Shown here piece after piece: positions 1-9,470 of a stretch of 64,000 nt of DNA (its first letter is position 1; each line of letters opens with the position of its first letter). Location: the NCBI RefSeq assembly GCF_032302195.1, contig NZ_CP135275.1, forward strand, positions 806,001 through 870,000, given 5' to 3'. The notes below the pieces were generated by a model. That model was given only the letters and a program-made list of their open reading frames with translations. It made no database searches and was not told the DNA's origin. Position numbers and translations under genes: made by a program. Source of the stretch: Paenibacillus sp. MMS20-IR301. Lineage in GTDB: Bacteria; Bacillota; Bacilli; Paenibacillales; Paenibacillaceae.

Positions 1-92
1 TAGAGTAGGGGAGCTGAAAGATCAGCTCCGTCCGGCGGCAAGCTGATTAATGAATAGTTCCGGTGCCTGGCACACGGGTAACGGCTGAGGTT

Positions 93-125
93 AAGGCAGG
101 AGACAGAGTCTCCTGCCTTCTTTTT
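93..125 (+). terminator. Rho-independent terminator of an upstream unit
   Basis: A 12-bp perfect stem (AAGGCAGGAGAC / GTCTCCTGCCTT) with a very short loop is followed by CTTTTT. It probably ends a gene or RNA lying left of the window. The first 90 bases hold a small stem (AGCTGA / TCAGCT, near 12-27) and no supported gene. Confidence 0.8.
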
Positions 126-482
126 GTTGGTGGGAACTGTTGCAAAGTATAGAATCAGCCAGCTTTGCGCAAATAGCGGATTCCCAGTCCTCAGCTTCAT
201 TCTCTAACTCAACCTAATTCCCAGCCGGCAGTGGGCGGATGCATTACTTTTCTCTATGAGGCAGATTTATATTTATATTTCAGAAGAGGAGAATGTGAGG
301 AGCAGAAATCAAGATTCAAAAAAATATCTGGTATTATTTACCTGTAAATATGGCTGTAAGAGCGTATTGCGGAAAGAGTAGCTCACATTGGAGGTTGATT
401 TGAAGCGGAGTAGTTCGCAATTCAGACAAATATCAATAAATAATCACATATAAAATGGAAATAATGCTAGGATATGATCGAA

Positions 483-496
483 TGAAAGCGCTTTGA
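483..496 (+). promoter_or_regulatory. Candidate CcpA cre site upstream of adhE
   Basis: TGAAAGCGCTTTGA matches the catabolite-responsive consensus TGWAARCGYTWNCW at all positions but one and is nearly palindromic. It lies 120 bases before adhE, which is plausible for carbon-dependent control of fermentation genes. This is a sequence match only; binding is inferred. Confidence 0.55.
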
Positions 497-522
497 AAAC
501 AAATCAAAAAAAACTTTATACT

Positions 523-540
523 TTGTGAAAGATTTCACTA
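523..540 (+). promoter_or_regulatory. Candidate Rex (NADH-sensing repressor) operator upstream of adhE
   Basis: TTGTGAAAGATTTCACTA fits the Rex consensus TTGTGAA-N4-TTCACAA except for one base near the end. Rex is known to repress adhE, ldh and related genes in Gram-positive bacteria when NADH/NAD+ is low. The site is 75 bases before the start codon, so it would lie in or near the promoter. Confidence 0.6.
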
Positions 541-615
541 TGCAAAGCGGAAAGGATGTGTTAAGATAAATGTGTAGAGAAAAACAACCTAAAAATTGAC
601 AGGAGGACGAGGGAG

Positions 616-3237
616 ATGGCAGTTAAAAACGAAGTCGCCGCCCAAGTGAAACAAACCACCGCTGAAGAATATATTCAGACTTTGGTGGATAAAGCAAAGA
701 AAGCGCATGAAGCGTTCATGGCGCTGGATCAAGAGCAGACGAACACAATTGTTCACGCAATGGCGCTCGCCGGACTCGACAAACATATGTACCTCGCTAA
801 GCTGGCTGTTGAAGAAACAGGCCGCGGCGTATACGAAGACAAAATTACGAAGAACATCTTCTCAACTGAATATATCTGGCACGGAATTAAGTACGACAAG
901 ACAGTAGGCGTTATTGAGGATAACGCTTATGACAACTTCCAGAAGATCGCTGAACCAGTCGGAATTATCATGGGTATCACACCGGTAACCAACCCAACAT
1001 CCACCACGATGTTTAAAGCGTTGATTTCGGCAAAGACACGTAATCCTATTATATTCGGTTTCCACCCGTCAGCGCAAGAGTGTAGTGCGGCAGCAGCCAA
1101 AATTCTTCACGATGCAGGCGTAAAAGCTGGTGCACCTGAGAACTTCATCCAGTGGATTGAGCTTCCTACAATGGACAAAACAAATGCACTGATGAACAAT
1201 CCTGACGTTGCACTGATTCTGGCAACCGGCGGATCGGCAATGGTTAAGGCAGCTTACAGCTGCGGCAAGCCGGCACTCGGCGTAGGCCCTGGTAACGTAC
1301 CTGCTTTCATCGAGAAGAGTGCTGATATCGATCAGGCTGTAACGGATATCATCCTTTCCAAAACCTTCGATAACGGTATGATCTGTGCTTCTGAGCAGGC
1401 GGTTATTATTGAAGAAGCTATCTTTGACCAAGTGAAGAAGAAAATGATTGCGAACGGCTGTTACTTCGTAAACAAAGAAGAAGCTGCCAAGCTGACAAGC
1501 GGCGCAATGAACGTAGAGAAATGTGCAGTTAACCCTGCAATTGTCGGCCAATCTGCTGTGAAGATTGCTGAAATGTGCGGAATCCAGGTTCCTGCCGGAA
1601 CGAAGATTCTGGTAGCTGAGCTTGAAGGCGTAGGTACTAAATATCCGCTGTCCGCTGAGAAGCTGAGCCCGGTTCTGGCCTGCTACAAAGTGAAGAACGC
1701 TGATCAGGGTATCGAACGTGCAGCTGAAATTGTTGAATTCGGCGGTATGGGCCACAGCTCGGCGATCCACTCGAACAACGAAGAAGTGATCATGAAGTTC
1801 TCTAACCGTCTGCAAACCGGACGTATTCTCGTCAACTCGCCTTCTACTCATGGCGCAATCGGCGATATCTATAACACTAATATCCCTTCATTGACACTGG
1901 GCTGCGGATCTTACGGACGTAACTCGGTATCGCAGAACGTGACTGCCATCAATCTGATCAACGTGAAAAGGGTGAATCGTCGTACAGTGAATATGCAATG
2001 GTTTAAAGTACCTGACAAGATTTATTTCGAAAAGGGATCCACTCAGTACCTGGCCAAAATGCCTGATATCACTCGCGTAGCGATTATCACTGACCCTATG
2101 ATGGTTAAACTGGGCTATGTTGAAAGAGTTGAGCACTATCTGCGTCAACGCCAGACTCCTGTAGCGATCGAAGTGTTCTCGGAAGTTGAACCGGATCCTT
2201 CGACTACTACAGTAGAAAAAGGTACAGCCATGATGAACAGATTCCAGCCGGACTGCATCATCGCACTGGGCGGCGGTTCCCCGATGGACGCTGCAAAAGG
2301 AATGTGGTTGTTCTATGAACATCCGGATGCTGACTTCAATGGTCTGAAACAGAAATTCATGGATATCCGCAAACGCGTATACAAATTCCCTAAGCTCGGC
2401 AATAAAGCCAAATTCGTTGCGATTCCGACAACTTCCGGTACAGGTTCCGAAGTAACTTCATTCGCAGTAATTACTGATAAGACAACAGGGAACAATACTA
2501 AGTATCCGCTGGCTGATTATGAGCTGACTCCGGATGTTGCAATCATCGATCCTGAGTTTGTATACAGCTTGCCAAGAACTGCAGTTGCCGATACAGGTAT
2601 GGACGTATTGACTCACGCGATTGAAGCTTATGTTTCGGTTATGGCTAGTGACTACTCCGATGGTCTGGCAATCAAAGCCATTCAGCTGGTATTCCAGTGG
2701 CTGGAGAAATCCGCACTGACCGGCGACAAGCTGGCACGCGAGAAAATGCACAATGCTTCGACACTGGCTGGTATGGCTTTCGCTAACGCCTTCCTGGGTA
2801 TCAACCACAGCTTGGCGCACAAGTGGGGCGGCCAGTACCACACCGCACACGGCCGTACCAACGCCATCCTGATGCCGCATGTCATCCGTTACAATGCCAA
2901 GAAACCTACGAAGTTCGCTTCGTTCCCTAAATACTCGCACTTCGTAGCTGACGAGCGTTATGCCGAAATCGCCCGCATTCTGGGACTGCCGGCCCGCACT
3001 ACAGAAGAAGGCGTAACAAGCCTGATCAATGCGATCCGTGAAATGAACAAAAAGCTCGGTATCGAAGAATCGTTCTCGGCGCTTGGTTTCGATCCTAAGG
3101 ACTTCGAATCCCGTGTTGATTACCTGGCTGACCGTGCATTTGAAGACCAATGTACAACTGCCAACCCTAAATTGCCGCTGGTATCCGAGCTTGCTGATGT
3201 ATACCGCAATGCATTCTACGGCAAATTCGACAACTAA
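616..3237 (+). CDS. adhE: Bifunctional acetaldehyde-CoA/alcohol dehydrogenase AdhE
   Basis: AdhE reduces acetyl-CoA to acetaldehyde and then to ethanol, using two NADH, and so balances redox in fermentation. The 873-residue product has the family's usual length. The N-terminal half is an aldehyde dehydrogenase domain with the catalytic cysteine near residue 257 (context NGMICASEQ). The C-terminal half is an iron-dependent alcohol dehydrogenase with GGGSPMDAAK near 552 and the metal-binding histidines in NHSLAHKWGG and HTAHG near 730-745. The ATG at 616 follows a good Shine-Dalgarno. It sits upstream of pflB-pflA, which supply its acetyl-CoA substrate under anoxia. Candidate cre and Rex sites upstream suggest carbon and redox control. 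The identification is secure. Confidence 0.97.
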   Translation: MAVKNEVAAQVKQTTAEEYIQTLVDKAKKAHEAFMALDQEQTNTIVHAMALAGLDKHMYLAKLAVEETGRGVYEDKITKNIFSTEYIWHGIKYDKTVGVIEDNAYDNFQKIAEPVGIIMGITPVTNPTSTTMFKALISAKTRNPIIFGFHPSAQECSAAAAKILHDAGVKAGAPENFIQWIELPTMDKTNALMNNPDVALILATGGSAMVKAAYSCGKPALGVGPGNVPAFIEKSADIDQAVTDIILSKTFDNGMICASEQAVIIEEAIFDQVKKKMIANGCYFVNKEEAAKLTSGAMNVEKCAVNPAIVGQSAVKIAEMCGIQVPAGTKILVAELEGVGTKYPLSAEKLSPVLACYKVKNADQGIERAAEIVEFGGMGHSSAIHSNNEEVIMKFSNRLQTGRILVNSPSTHGAIGDIYNTNIPSLTLGCGSYGRNSVSQNVTAINLINVKRVNRRTVNMQWFKVPDKIYFEKGSTQYLAKMPDITRVAIITDPMMVKLGYVERVEHYLRQRQTPVAIEVFSEVEPDPSTTTVEKGTAMMNRFQPDCIIALGGGSPMDAAKGMWLFYEHPDADFNGLKQKFMDIRKRVYKFPKLGNKAKFVAIPTTSGTGSEVTSFAVITDKTTGNNTKYPLADYELTPDVAIIDPEFVYSLPRTAVADTGMDVLTHAIEAYVSVMASDYSDGLAIKAIQLVFQWLEKSALTGDKLAREKMHNASTLAGMAFANAFLGINHSLAHKWGGQYHTAHGRTNAILMPHVIRYNAKKPTKFASFPKYSHFVADERYAEIARILGLPARTTEEGVTSLINAIREMNKKLGIEESFSALGFDPKDFESRVDYLADRAFEDQCTTANPKLPLVSELADVYRNAFYGKFDN

Positions 3238-3292
3238 CATCTGATTGTTTGGCAAAGAATGAGTTTATAGGTTAATATGGAACTGGATGGAA

Positions 3293-3327
3293 GTGACAAA
3301 TATCACCGAAAGAGTGATATTTGTCAC
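3293..3327 (+). promoter_or_regulatory. Large palindrome: paired Fnr-like sites and/or adhE terminator
   Basis: Two 14-bp arms, GTGACAAATATCAC and GTGATATTTGTCAC, flank a 7-base loop and form a perfect inverted repeat. Each arm is also a GTGA-N6-TCAC site of the CRP/Fnr type, and the two centres are 21 bp apart. Bases CAGTCCTTTTTC follow, so a terminator role for adhE is also possible. Because pflB lies downstream, anaerobic control by Fnr is an attractive inference. Confidence 0.55.
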
Positions 3328-3392
3328 AGTCCTTTTTCAGAAAATAAACTAAAATGTTTATATAAAGAACGATCCCAGTTATGAAATCGCGA

Positions 3393-3410
3393 TTGTGAAT
3401 TTTATAACAA
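3393..3410 (+). promoter_or_regulatory. Weak Rex-like site in the pflB leader
   Basis: TTGTGAATTTTATAACAA has one perfect Rex half-site and a degenerate second half. It lies about 90 bases before the pflB start. Nearby, GATCCCA (3371-3377) and TGGGATC (3422-3428) could pair in the leader RNA. Confidence 0.3.
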
Positions 3411-3500
3411 CCAATATAACAATGGGATCACGAGACACGGGATCAACCTTCAAGCCCGCGATCTCTACAAATATGATAAATATAAATGGAGGGATTTAGC

Positions 3501-5762
3501 ATGTCGGTGATTGAAAAAGATGTACAAGAAGTAAAGTCGGGTTGGAGAAGTTTTGTTAAAGGCAAATGGTCCAAAAAAGTTGACGTTAACGAGTTTATCG
3601 GTAAGAACATTAAGCCTTATGAAGGAAACGAAGATTTCCTCGTAGGTCCAACAAGCAATACAACTGAACTTTGGAAGATTATTTCCCAGCTCAGCAAGGA
3701 AGAAAGAGAAAAAGGCGGCGTATGGGATGTTTCCCTGGATACTGTCTCTACTATTACTTCCCACAAACCAGGTTACATTGACAAGGACAAGGAACAAATT
3801 GTCGGCGTTCAGACTGACGCGCCTTTCAGACGTTCCATTCAACCTTTCGGCGGTATTAAGATGATGATCGATGCTACTAAGGCTTATGGCTTCGAGCTTC
3901 CGCAAAACATCGTCGACATGTTCACGAACATCCGCAAAACGCATAACCAAGGCGTATTTGATGCATATACACCAGACATGAGAGCTGTGCGTAAATCCGG
4001 CGTAATTACAGGTCTTCCTGATGCTTACGGCCGCGGACGCATCATCGGCGACTATCGCCGTGTTGCTCTGTACGGTATTGATTTCCTGATCAAAGATAAG
4101 AAACAGCAACTGACCGAGCTTGAAGTGGATTCCATGACAGAAGATGTAATCCGTTTGCGTGAAGAGCTGTCCGAGCAGATCCGTGCCCTGGGCGAACTGA
4201 AGCAAATGGCTGCTGAACATGGTATGGATATTTCCAAACCGGCCAATAACTTCAAAGAAGCTACCCAATGGGTATACTTCGGTTATCTGGCAGCAGTTAA
4301 AGAACAGAACGGTGCGGCAATGTCCCTGGGCCGCGTATCCTCCTTCCTTGACATCTATGCACAACGTGACTTTGAAGAAGGTACCCTGACTGAAGAGCAA
4401 GCACAAGAAATTGTTGACCATTTCGTAATGAAACTGCGTATCGTGAAATTTCTGCGTACGCCTGACTATAACGATCTGTTCTCCGGCGACCCTACTTGGG
4501 TTACTGAATCCATCGGCGGTATGGCTGAAGACGGAACAACCCGGGTAACTAAGAACAGCTTCCGGTTCCTGCACACCCTGTACAACCTGGGACCTGCACC
4601 AGAACCAAACTTGACTGTACTTTGGTCTGAGAAGCTTCCTGAAGGCTTCAAGAAATTTTGTGCCAAAGTTTCTATCGAAACCAGCGCTATCCAATATGAG
4701 AACGATGATGTAATGCGTCCATACTGGGGTGAAGATTACGCGATTGCCTGCTGCGTATCCCCAATGCGTATCGGTAAACAAATGCAGTTCTTTGGCGCTC
4801 GTGCCAACCTGGCAAAAGCTCTGCTCTATGCAATCAACGGTGGTAAAGATGAGAAATCCGGCGCTCAGGTAGGTCCTGAATATCCGGCGATCACTTCCGA
4901 ATATCTTGATTACAACGAAGTAATGAAACGCTTCAAACCAATGATGGAATGGCTGGCTAAGACTTACGTTAACACGCTGAACATCATTCACTATATGCAT
5001 GACAAGTATTCTTATGAACGTATCGAAATGGCGCTGCATGACCGCGACATTCTGCGCACGATGGCTTGCGGTATCGCTGGTCTGTCCGTTGCAGCTGACT
5101 CGCTGAGCGCAATTAAATACGCTAAGGTTAAACCGATCCGCAACGAAGAAGGAATTGCGATTGACTTCGAAACCGAAGGTGAATTCCCTTGCTACGGTAA
5201 CAACGACGACGCTGTCGACAGCATCGCGGTTGAATTGGTTGAAACCTTCATGACAATGATCCGCAAGAACAAAACTTACCGTGATGCGGTTCCGACTCAA
5301 TCGGTACTGACTATCACTTCTAACGTGGTATACGGTAAGAAAACTGGTACTACTCCAGATGGACGTAAAAAAGGCGAACCGTTCGCACCAGGTGCTAACC
5401 CAATGCACGGACGCGACAAGAAGGGTGCACTTGCTTCTCTGAACTCTGTAGCGAAACTGCCGTACTCCGATGCACAGGATGGTATCTCCAATACATTCTC
5501 AATCGTGCCTAAGGCTCTGGGTAAAGACGAAGAATCCCGCAAGTCCAACCTGGTATTCATGATGGACGGATACTTCCACAACAACGCTCAGCACTTGAAC
5601 GTTAACGTATTTAACCGCGAACAGCTGATCGATGCTATGGATCATCCTGAGAACTATCCGCAACTGACAGTTCGTGTATCCGGTTATGCTGTTAACTTCA
5701 TCAAGCTGACCCGCGAACAACAGCTGGATGTAATTAACCGGACATTCCACGATTCCATGTAA
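3501..5762 (+). CDS. pflB: Formate C-acetyltransferase (pyruvate formate-lyase)
   Basis: PflB is a cytoplasmic glycyl-radical enzyme that converts pyruvate and CoA to acetyl-CoA and formate without oxygen. The product is 753 residues, typical of the family. The catalytic cysteine pair is at about 417-418 (context IACCVSPM). The glycyl-radical motif RVSGYAV lies near the C-terminus with the glycine at about 728. I start at the ATG at 3501 because GGAGGG (3488-3493) is correctly spaced for it; an in-frame ATG at 3486 overlaps that ribosome site. The activase gene pflA follows, and adhE precedes. A Fnr-like palindrome and an AT-rich region upstream probably contain its promoter. Confidence 0.97.
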   Translation: MSVIEKDVQEVKSGWRSFVKGKWSKKVDVNEFIGKNIKPYEGNEDFLVGPTSNTTELWKIISQLSKEEREKGGVWDVSLDTVSTITSHKPGYIDKDKEQIVGVQTDAPFRRSIQPFGGIKMMIDATKAYGFELPQNIVDMFTNIRKTHNQGVFDAYTPDMRAVRKSGVITGLPDAYGRGRIIGDYRRVALYGIDFLIKDKKQQLTELEVDSMTEDVIRLREELSEQIRALGELKQMAAEHGMDISKPANNFKEATQWVYFGYLAAVKEQNGAAMSLGRVSSFLDIYAQRDFEEGTLTEEQAQEIVDHFVMKLRIVKFLRTPDYNDLFSGDPTWVTESIGGMAEDGTTRVTKNSFRFLHTLYNLGPAPEPNLTVLWSEKLPEGFKKFCAKVSIETSAIQYENDDVMRPYWGEDYAIACCVSPMRIGKQMQFFGARANLAKALLYAINGGKDEKSGAQVGPEYPAITSEYLDYNEVMKRFKPMMEWLAKTYVNTLNIIHYMHDKYSYERIEMALHDRDILRTMACGIAGLSVAADSLSAIKYAKVKPIRNEEGIAIDFETEGEFPCYGNNDDAVDSIAVELVETFMTMIRKNKTYRDAVPTQSVLTITSNVVYGKKTGTTPDGRKKGEPFAPGANPMHGRDKKGALASLNSVAKLPYSDAQDGISNTFSIVPKALGKDEESRKSNLVFMMDGYFHNNAQHLNVNVFNREQLIDAMDHPENYPQLTVRVSGYAVNFIKLTREQQLDVINRTFHDSM

Positions 5763-5798
5763 GATCTGTTCTTGCTAAGTGAGAACTGAAATAGCTAG

Positions 5799-5835
5799 AA
5801 GAGCTGCCGCCCTTGAAAGAGGGCGGTACACTCTT
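5799..5835 (+). other. Intercistronic stem-loop between pflB and pflA
   Basis: An inner stem CCGCCCT / AGGGCGG closes a short loop, and an outer stem AAGAG / CTCTT surrounds it. No real T-tract follows, so it looks more like an mRNA-stabilising or processing hairpin that separates strong pflB from weaker pflA expression than a full terminator. Confidence 0.5.
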
Positions 5836-5883
5836 GTTATAAATTAATTAAAATTTAAAGTTTTCTCGGAAGGATGACCTCTT

Positions 5884-6621
5884 ATGCTTAAAGGACATAT
5901 CCACTCTTTAGAAACCTTTGGAACGGTGGATGGCCCGGGTATCCGCTTCGTGCTTTTTATGCAGGGCTGCCTGCTGAAATGCCAATATTGCCACAACCCG
6001 GATACATGGGGACTGAATGAAGGCAAGGAAATGACCGTCGAGGCTGTTCTGGCGGAAATCGAACCTTACCTGAATTATTATAAAACTTCCGGCGGCGGAC
6101 TTACTGTATCTGGAGGCGAACCAACGCTGCAGGCTCATTTCGTTAAACAGCTGTTTACGGAAGTGAAGAAACGCTGGAATCTGCATACGACGCTGGACAC
6201 CAATGGATACAATGACGGTTCGAAGATCAGCGATTTGCTCGATGTGACTGATCTCGTGCTGCTTGATCTGAAGCACATTGATGATGAAGCGCACATCAAG
6301 CTGACTGGTAAATCTAACGACCGCACATTAAAGCTGGCCCGCTGGTTATCTGACAATAACCGTAAAATGTGGATTCGCCACGTATACGTGCCCGGCATTC
6401 ATAATAAAGAAGAGGATCTGCTGAGTCTCGGCCGGTTCATCGGTACACTGAGCGGCGTAGAGAAATTTGAAATTCTGCCTTACCATGTCATGGGGATTTA
6501 TAAGTGGCAGGAGCTGGGCCGCCCTTATGAGCTTGAAGGTGTAGAACCGCCGTCCGACGAAGAAGTGAAGCGTGCATACCGCCTGATTGAAGAAGGCCGC
6601 ATGCAGACTGCTTTGGTCTAA
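5884..6621 (+). CDS. pflA: Pyruvate formate-lyase activating enzyme (radical SAM)
   Basis: PflA uses a [4Fe-4S] cluster and S-adenosylmethionine to place the glycyl radical on PflB. The 245-residue product carries the radical-SAM cysteine motif C-x3-C-x2-C at about residues 29, 33 and 36 (context MQGCLLKCQYCHNP). It also has a GGEP segment, the usual SAM-binding glycine motif. AAGGATG precedes the ATG at 5884. It lies 121 bases downstream of pflB with only a stem-loop between them, consistent with one operon. A terminator follows at 6640. Confidence 0.96.
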   Translation: MLKGHIHSLETFGTVDGPGIRFVLFMQGCLLKCQYCHNPDTWGLNEGKEMTVEAVLAEIEPYLNYYKTSGGGLTVSGGEPTLQAHFVKQLFTEVKKRWNLHTTLDTNGYNDGSKISDLLDVTDLVLLDLKHIDDEAHIKLTGKSNDRTLKLARWLSDNNRKMWIRHVYVPGIHNKEEDLLSLGRFIGTLSGVEKFEILPYHVMGIYKWQELGRPYELEGVEPPSDEEVKRAYRLIEEGRMQTALV

Positions 6622-6639
6622 TATCATAGCATTATTAAC

Positions 6640-6677
6640 GAAAGCGAAGCTTCCAGTCTGCGAAGTTTCGCTTTTTT
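6640..6677 (+). terminator. Terminator after pflA
   Basis: The stem GAAAGCGAAGCTTC / GAAGTTTCGCTTT has one wobble pair and is followed by a run of six T, ending the pfl unit. The remaining bases to 7012 hold no gene; the right end contains the promoter of the sugar ABC operon. Confidence 0.8.
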
Positions 6678-6940
6678 GGTGCTGTAAAACAGCAGTTCAA
6701 ACAGTGATTGCGCTGGAGTTGTCCGGGCATGTTCCGCAAGCTGTTCTGGTAACGCTCGCGCAAAGTTAGCTTGGGGGTTAGCCGGACTCAATCGAATGTA
6801 TAGGAAGTGTGACATGAGATTGCAGATTTATGAACTGGATTGAATGAAACATGAATAATTCTGGTATGGTCATGTCAGTAAAACTTACTGAATTCGCTTA
6901 CATTAGAGGTTTTTATCCCTATTGTAGATGAATCTTAACC

Positions 6941-6969
6941 TTACGATTACAATTGTGATTTTCTATAAT
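6941..6969 (+). promoter_or_regulatory. Candidate promoter and palindrome before the sugar ABC operon
   Basis: A perfect -10 hexamer TATAAT is at 6964-6969. The preceding spacer holds the near-palindrome ATTACAATTGTGAT, which could be an operator. The -35 (TTACGA at 6941) is poor, fitting a promoter that needs an activator such as the response regulator encoded in the same operon. This is inference from position. Confidence 0.4.
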
Positions 6970-7012
6970 AAGAGTTGTAAGGGAAATCATTAAATAGGGA
7001 GGGTCACCCGTA

Positions 7013-8419
7013 ATGAGAAAAAGTATAACACTGTTGTTGTCCCTGATGCTGGTAAGCTCAGCGCTGCTGGCAGGTTGTGGAGGCAATAACAACAACACTG
7101 CAGCCAGCACTAATGAGCCTGCAGCAACAAATGAAACCGCTGCAACAAATGCACCAGCTACCGAGGAACCCGTTAGTGCCGAACCTTTTGAAATGACAAT
7201 CCGTCATACCCAGGTAGGGGCCGACAAACAGAAACGTCTGGCGATCCTGGAGGATGTCGTTGGCAAAGTTCAGGCAGATGTGCCAGGCCTCACCTTCAAG
7301 CTGGATGGTGTAGATTCTGATGTGAACCGTAAAGAGAAGCTGCGCGGTGAAATGGCCGCAGGCAACCCGCCTGAAATCTTCGACCTGTTCGGCAGCCCGG
7401 ATTCCAAAATCTATGCCAAGGAAGGTAAGCTGCTCGACCTGACTCCTATTCTCGAAGAGCTGGGCATTAAAGATAAGTTCTCCAACCTGGATCCGTTTAC
7501 TTATGAAGGCAAAATATACGGTCTGCCGATCGGCGGCTCCGGTGAAGGTTTCTTCTACAATAAAGAATACTATACAAGCAAGGGCTGGAAAGCACCGACA
7601 ACCTTTGCTGAGCTGGAACAGCAGCTGGCAGATATTAAGGCTGACGGCAAAGTGCCGCTGGCAGGTGCCTCCAAGGCTGGCTGGGTACCATTAATGCTTG
7701 CCAACCACCTCTGGTCACGGTATGCCGGACCGGATGTAACTGCCAAGTTCGCTACGGGCGAAGCCAAGTGGAATGATGCGAATGTAGTGAAGGGATTCGC
7801 GAAATACAAGGAATGGGTAGACAAAGGATACTTCAAGAAAGGCGAGCTCGGCTTCGAGTATGCTGAATATACAACCCAGTTCACCAGTGGGGAAGCCATC
7901 CTCATGTATGACGGAACCTGGAAATCCTCCGTATTCAAAGCCGGTCAATCCGGTGAAGGCCTGATCGGCAAGGTCGGATTCTTCAATATTCCTCCGGTTG
8001 ACGGCGGTGTAGGCGATCAGACTGCACTGATGCGCGATGTGAACAACGGCTACGGCTTCTCTGCTACTGCGGGTGATGATGAGCGCCAGCTGGCAGCAGT
8101 GAAATCATTCATTAAGAATATGTTTAATGAAGAAATGCAGCTGCGCGGTCTGGTAGAGGATGGAGTATTGCCGGCGATGAAGATTGATCAGGCGGTACTA
8201 AACGAGAACATTACCGATGATCTCATGAGTGAGATCGTAGCCGTACTGAACGGCTCGCAATCTTCATTCCCTGCCTTTGACTCCCTGGTGCAGGCGGATG
8301 TGACTACAGAAATCAGTAACATTCAGATCCAGAGTCTGATTGGCGGACAGACCACACCTGAGAAGATGGGCGATGCGCTGCAGAAGATTCAGGAAGAAGC
8401 GAATGCAGCAGTAGAATAA
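7013..8419 (+). CDS. Sugar ABC transporter substrate-binding lipoprotein
   Basis: This is a family-1 extracellular solute-binding protein, the receptor of a carbohydrate ABC importer. The 468-residue product begins with a lipoprotein signal peptide (lipobox SALLAGCGG, lipid-modified cysteine near residue 22). A low-complexity Asn/Thr/Ala tether of about 30 residues follows. The body resembles MalE/UgpB-type binding proteins. AGGGAGGG lies nine bases before the ATG. Two permease genes follow, but no ATPase gene is present, so a shared MsmX-type ATPase elsewhere must power the system. The sugar cannot be told from sequence. A terminator-like hairpin after the gene probably makes this receptor more abundant than the permeases. 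Confidence 0.92.
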   Translation: MRKSITLLLSLMLVSSALLAGCGGNNNNTAASTNEPAATNETAATNAPATEEPVSAEPFEMTIRHTQVGADKQKRLAILEDVVGKVQADVPGLTFKLDGVDSDVNRKEKLRGEMAAGNPPEIFDLFGSPDSKIYAKEGKLLDLTPILEELGIKDKFSNLDPFTYEGKIYGLPIGGSGEGFFYNKEYYTSKGWKAPTTFAELEQQLADIKADGKVPLAGASKAGWVPLMLANHLWSRYAGPDVTAKFATGEAKWNDANVVKGFAKYKEWVDKGYFKKGELGFEYAEYTTQFTSGEAILMYDGTWKSSVFKAGQSGEGLIGKVGFFNIPPVDGGVGDQTALMRDVNNGYGFSATAGDDERQLAAVKSFIKNMFNEEMQLRGLVEDGVLPAMKIDQAVLNENITDDLMSEIVAVLNGSQSSFPAFDSLVQADVTTEISNIQIQSLIGGQTTPEKMGDALQKIQEEANAAVE

Positions 8420-8436
8420 GAAGCGGTAAACTGAAT

Positions 8437-8474
8437 GTACCCTGGTGCCTGCTTTTGCTCCAGGGTACTTTTTT
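8437..8474 (+). terminator. Hairpin with T-tract inside the ABC operon (attenuator)
   Basis: GTACCCTGG / CCAGGGTAC forms a 9-bp stem followed by six T. It lies between the binding-protein gene and the permeases. Partial termination here would give the usual excess of binding protein. Confidence 0.75.
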
Positions 8475-8482
8475 AAAAACAA

Positions 8483-8554
8483 GACTTTTAGTTTTTCGGG
8501 GCCCCCGCAAAGTACCTGAATAAGCCCCGAAGCCAAAGCCCCACTATGTGGGGG
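8483..8554 (+). repeat. Composite intergenic repeat, copy A (hairpin I only)
   Basis: A 53-base hairpin at 8502-8554 has outer arms CCCCCGCAAAGT / ACTATGTGGGGG and an internal region containing TACCTGA and CGAAG. It matches hairpin I of the copies near 16759 and 45456, including a shared T-rich left flank. It ends about 31 bases before the permease start. Hairpins II and III are absent here. Confidence 0.75.
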
Positions 8555-8585
8555 AGAGTGATGTCTAAGCAATGTGGAGGTTGTT

Positions 8586-9470
8586 ATGAATAAAGCACTA
8601 AGAAATCCTCTGGTGTTCGTCCTGTTTGTTATTCCGGCACTGGTCCTGTTCATCATGTTCTTCATCTATCCGATCTTCAGCTCCATCTACTACAGCTTCA
8701 CCAGCTGGAACGGCGTATCCGATACTGTGAAATATGCCGGTCTGGATAATTTCAAAAAAGCCCTGGGAGATGAACGCTTCTGGGTTTCAGTTAAAAATAA
8801 CGGCTGGTTCATTCTGTTCTCCGTATGTATCCAGGTGCCGCTGATTGTCTTTTTCTCCTTACTGATCGCTAATGTAAAGAAGCTGAAAGGGCTCTACAAA
8901 ACAGCCGTATTCATGCCTTCCATTATGTCAACAGCGGTAATCGGGATCCTGTGGGGCTTCATTTACGAGCCGAATATCGGACTGTTCAATAAGGTGCTCG
9001 GCCTGGTCGGGATTGAGCCGATCTACTGGCTGTCGGATGAACGCTTTGCCATGCTGTCCATTCTGATTACGAATGCCTGGCAGTGGACCGGATTCTACAT
9101 TGTAATGGTACTGGCGGCTATTCTGTCCATACCGGGGGAACTGGATGAGGCGGCAGCCATTGACGGTGCCACGGGCTTCCAGCGTGCCACGCGCATCACC
9201 CTGCCGCTGATCGTGCCGATTATCTCCGTTGTCATCATGCTGTCCATTGCCGGTGCAATGAAAGCTGCTGATATCGTCATCGTTATGACTAAAGGCGGTC
9301 CGGCCGGTTCGACCGAGGTCATGGCCACTTATATGATCAAGTATGCAATCACCAACTTCAAATATGGGTACGGGAATACCATCGCAGTTCTGATCTTTAT
9401 GTTCACGCTCGTGGTTACAGCTCTTTACCAGCTGCTGTTTGCCCGTCGTACAGAAAGGATTGAATACTGA
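8586..9470 (+). CDS. Sugar ABC transporter permease (MalF/UgpA type)
   Basis: This integral membrane subunit of a carbohydrate importer forms half of the translocation channel. The 294-residue product has about six hydrophobic segments. It carries the ABC permease EAA loop near residues 190-210 (context ELDEAAAIDGATGFQ), which contacts the ATPase. I use the ATG at 8586 because GGAGG (8576-8580) is correctly spaced; an in-frame GTG at 8574 overlaps that site. Its stop codon overlaps the start of the second permease (TGATG), indicating translational coupling. The 5' region contains a terminator-like hairpin and repeat copy A. Confidence 0.93.
   Translation: MNKALRNPLVFVLFVIPALVLFIMFFIYPIFSSIYYSFTSWNGVSDTVKYAGLDNFKKALGDERFWVSVKNNGWFILFSVCIQVPLIVFFSLLIANVKKLKGLYKTAVFMPSIMSTAVIGILWGFIYEPNIGLFNKVLGLVGIEPIYWLSDERFAMLSILITNAWQWTGFYIVMVLAAILSIPGELDEAAAIDGATGFQRATRITLPLIVPIISVVIMLSIAGAMKAADIVIVMTKGGPAGSTEVMATYMIKYAITNFKYGYGNTIAVLIFMFTLVVTALYQLLFARRTERIEY

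Larger units (their letters stand above)
126..615 (+). other. Long non-coding leader region before adhE
   Basis: This stretch of about 490 bases has no supported gene. It is AT-rich in its right half and carries the cre-like and Rex-like sites listed separately. A strong Shine-Dalgarno (AGGAGG at about 601-606) lies just before the adhE ATG at 616. Its length and the two operator-like palindromes suggest a heavily regulated promoter. Confidence 0.6.

Noticed and set aside
136..172. GCAAAG...CTTTGC hairpin near the window start as repeat hairpin I
   Set aside because: It lacks the CCCC/GGGG outer arm and the TACCTGA-like interior.
1069..1851. Long minus-strand open frame inside adhE
   Set aside because: It is a shadow of the real gene, with no family resemblance and no ribosome site. 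The same holds for the long antisense frames in pflB, metG, dxs and xseA.
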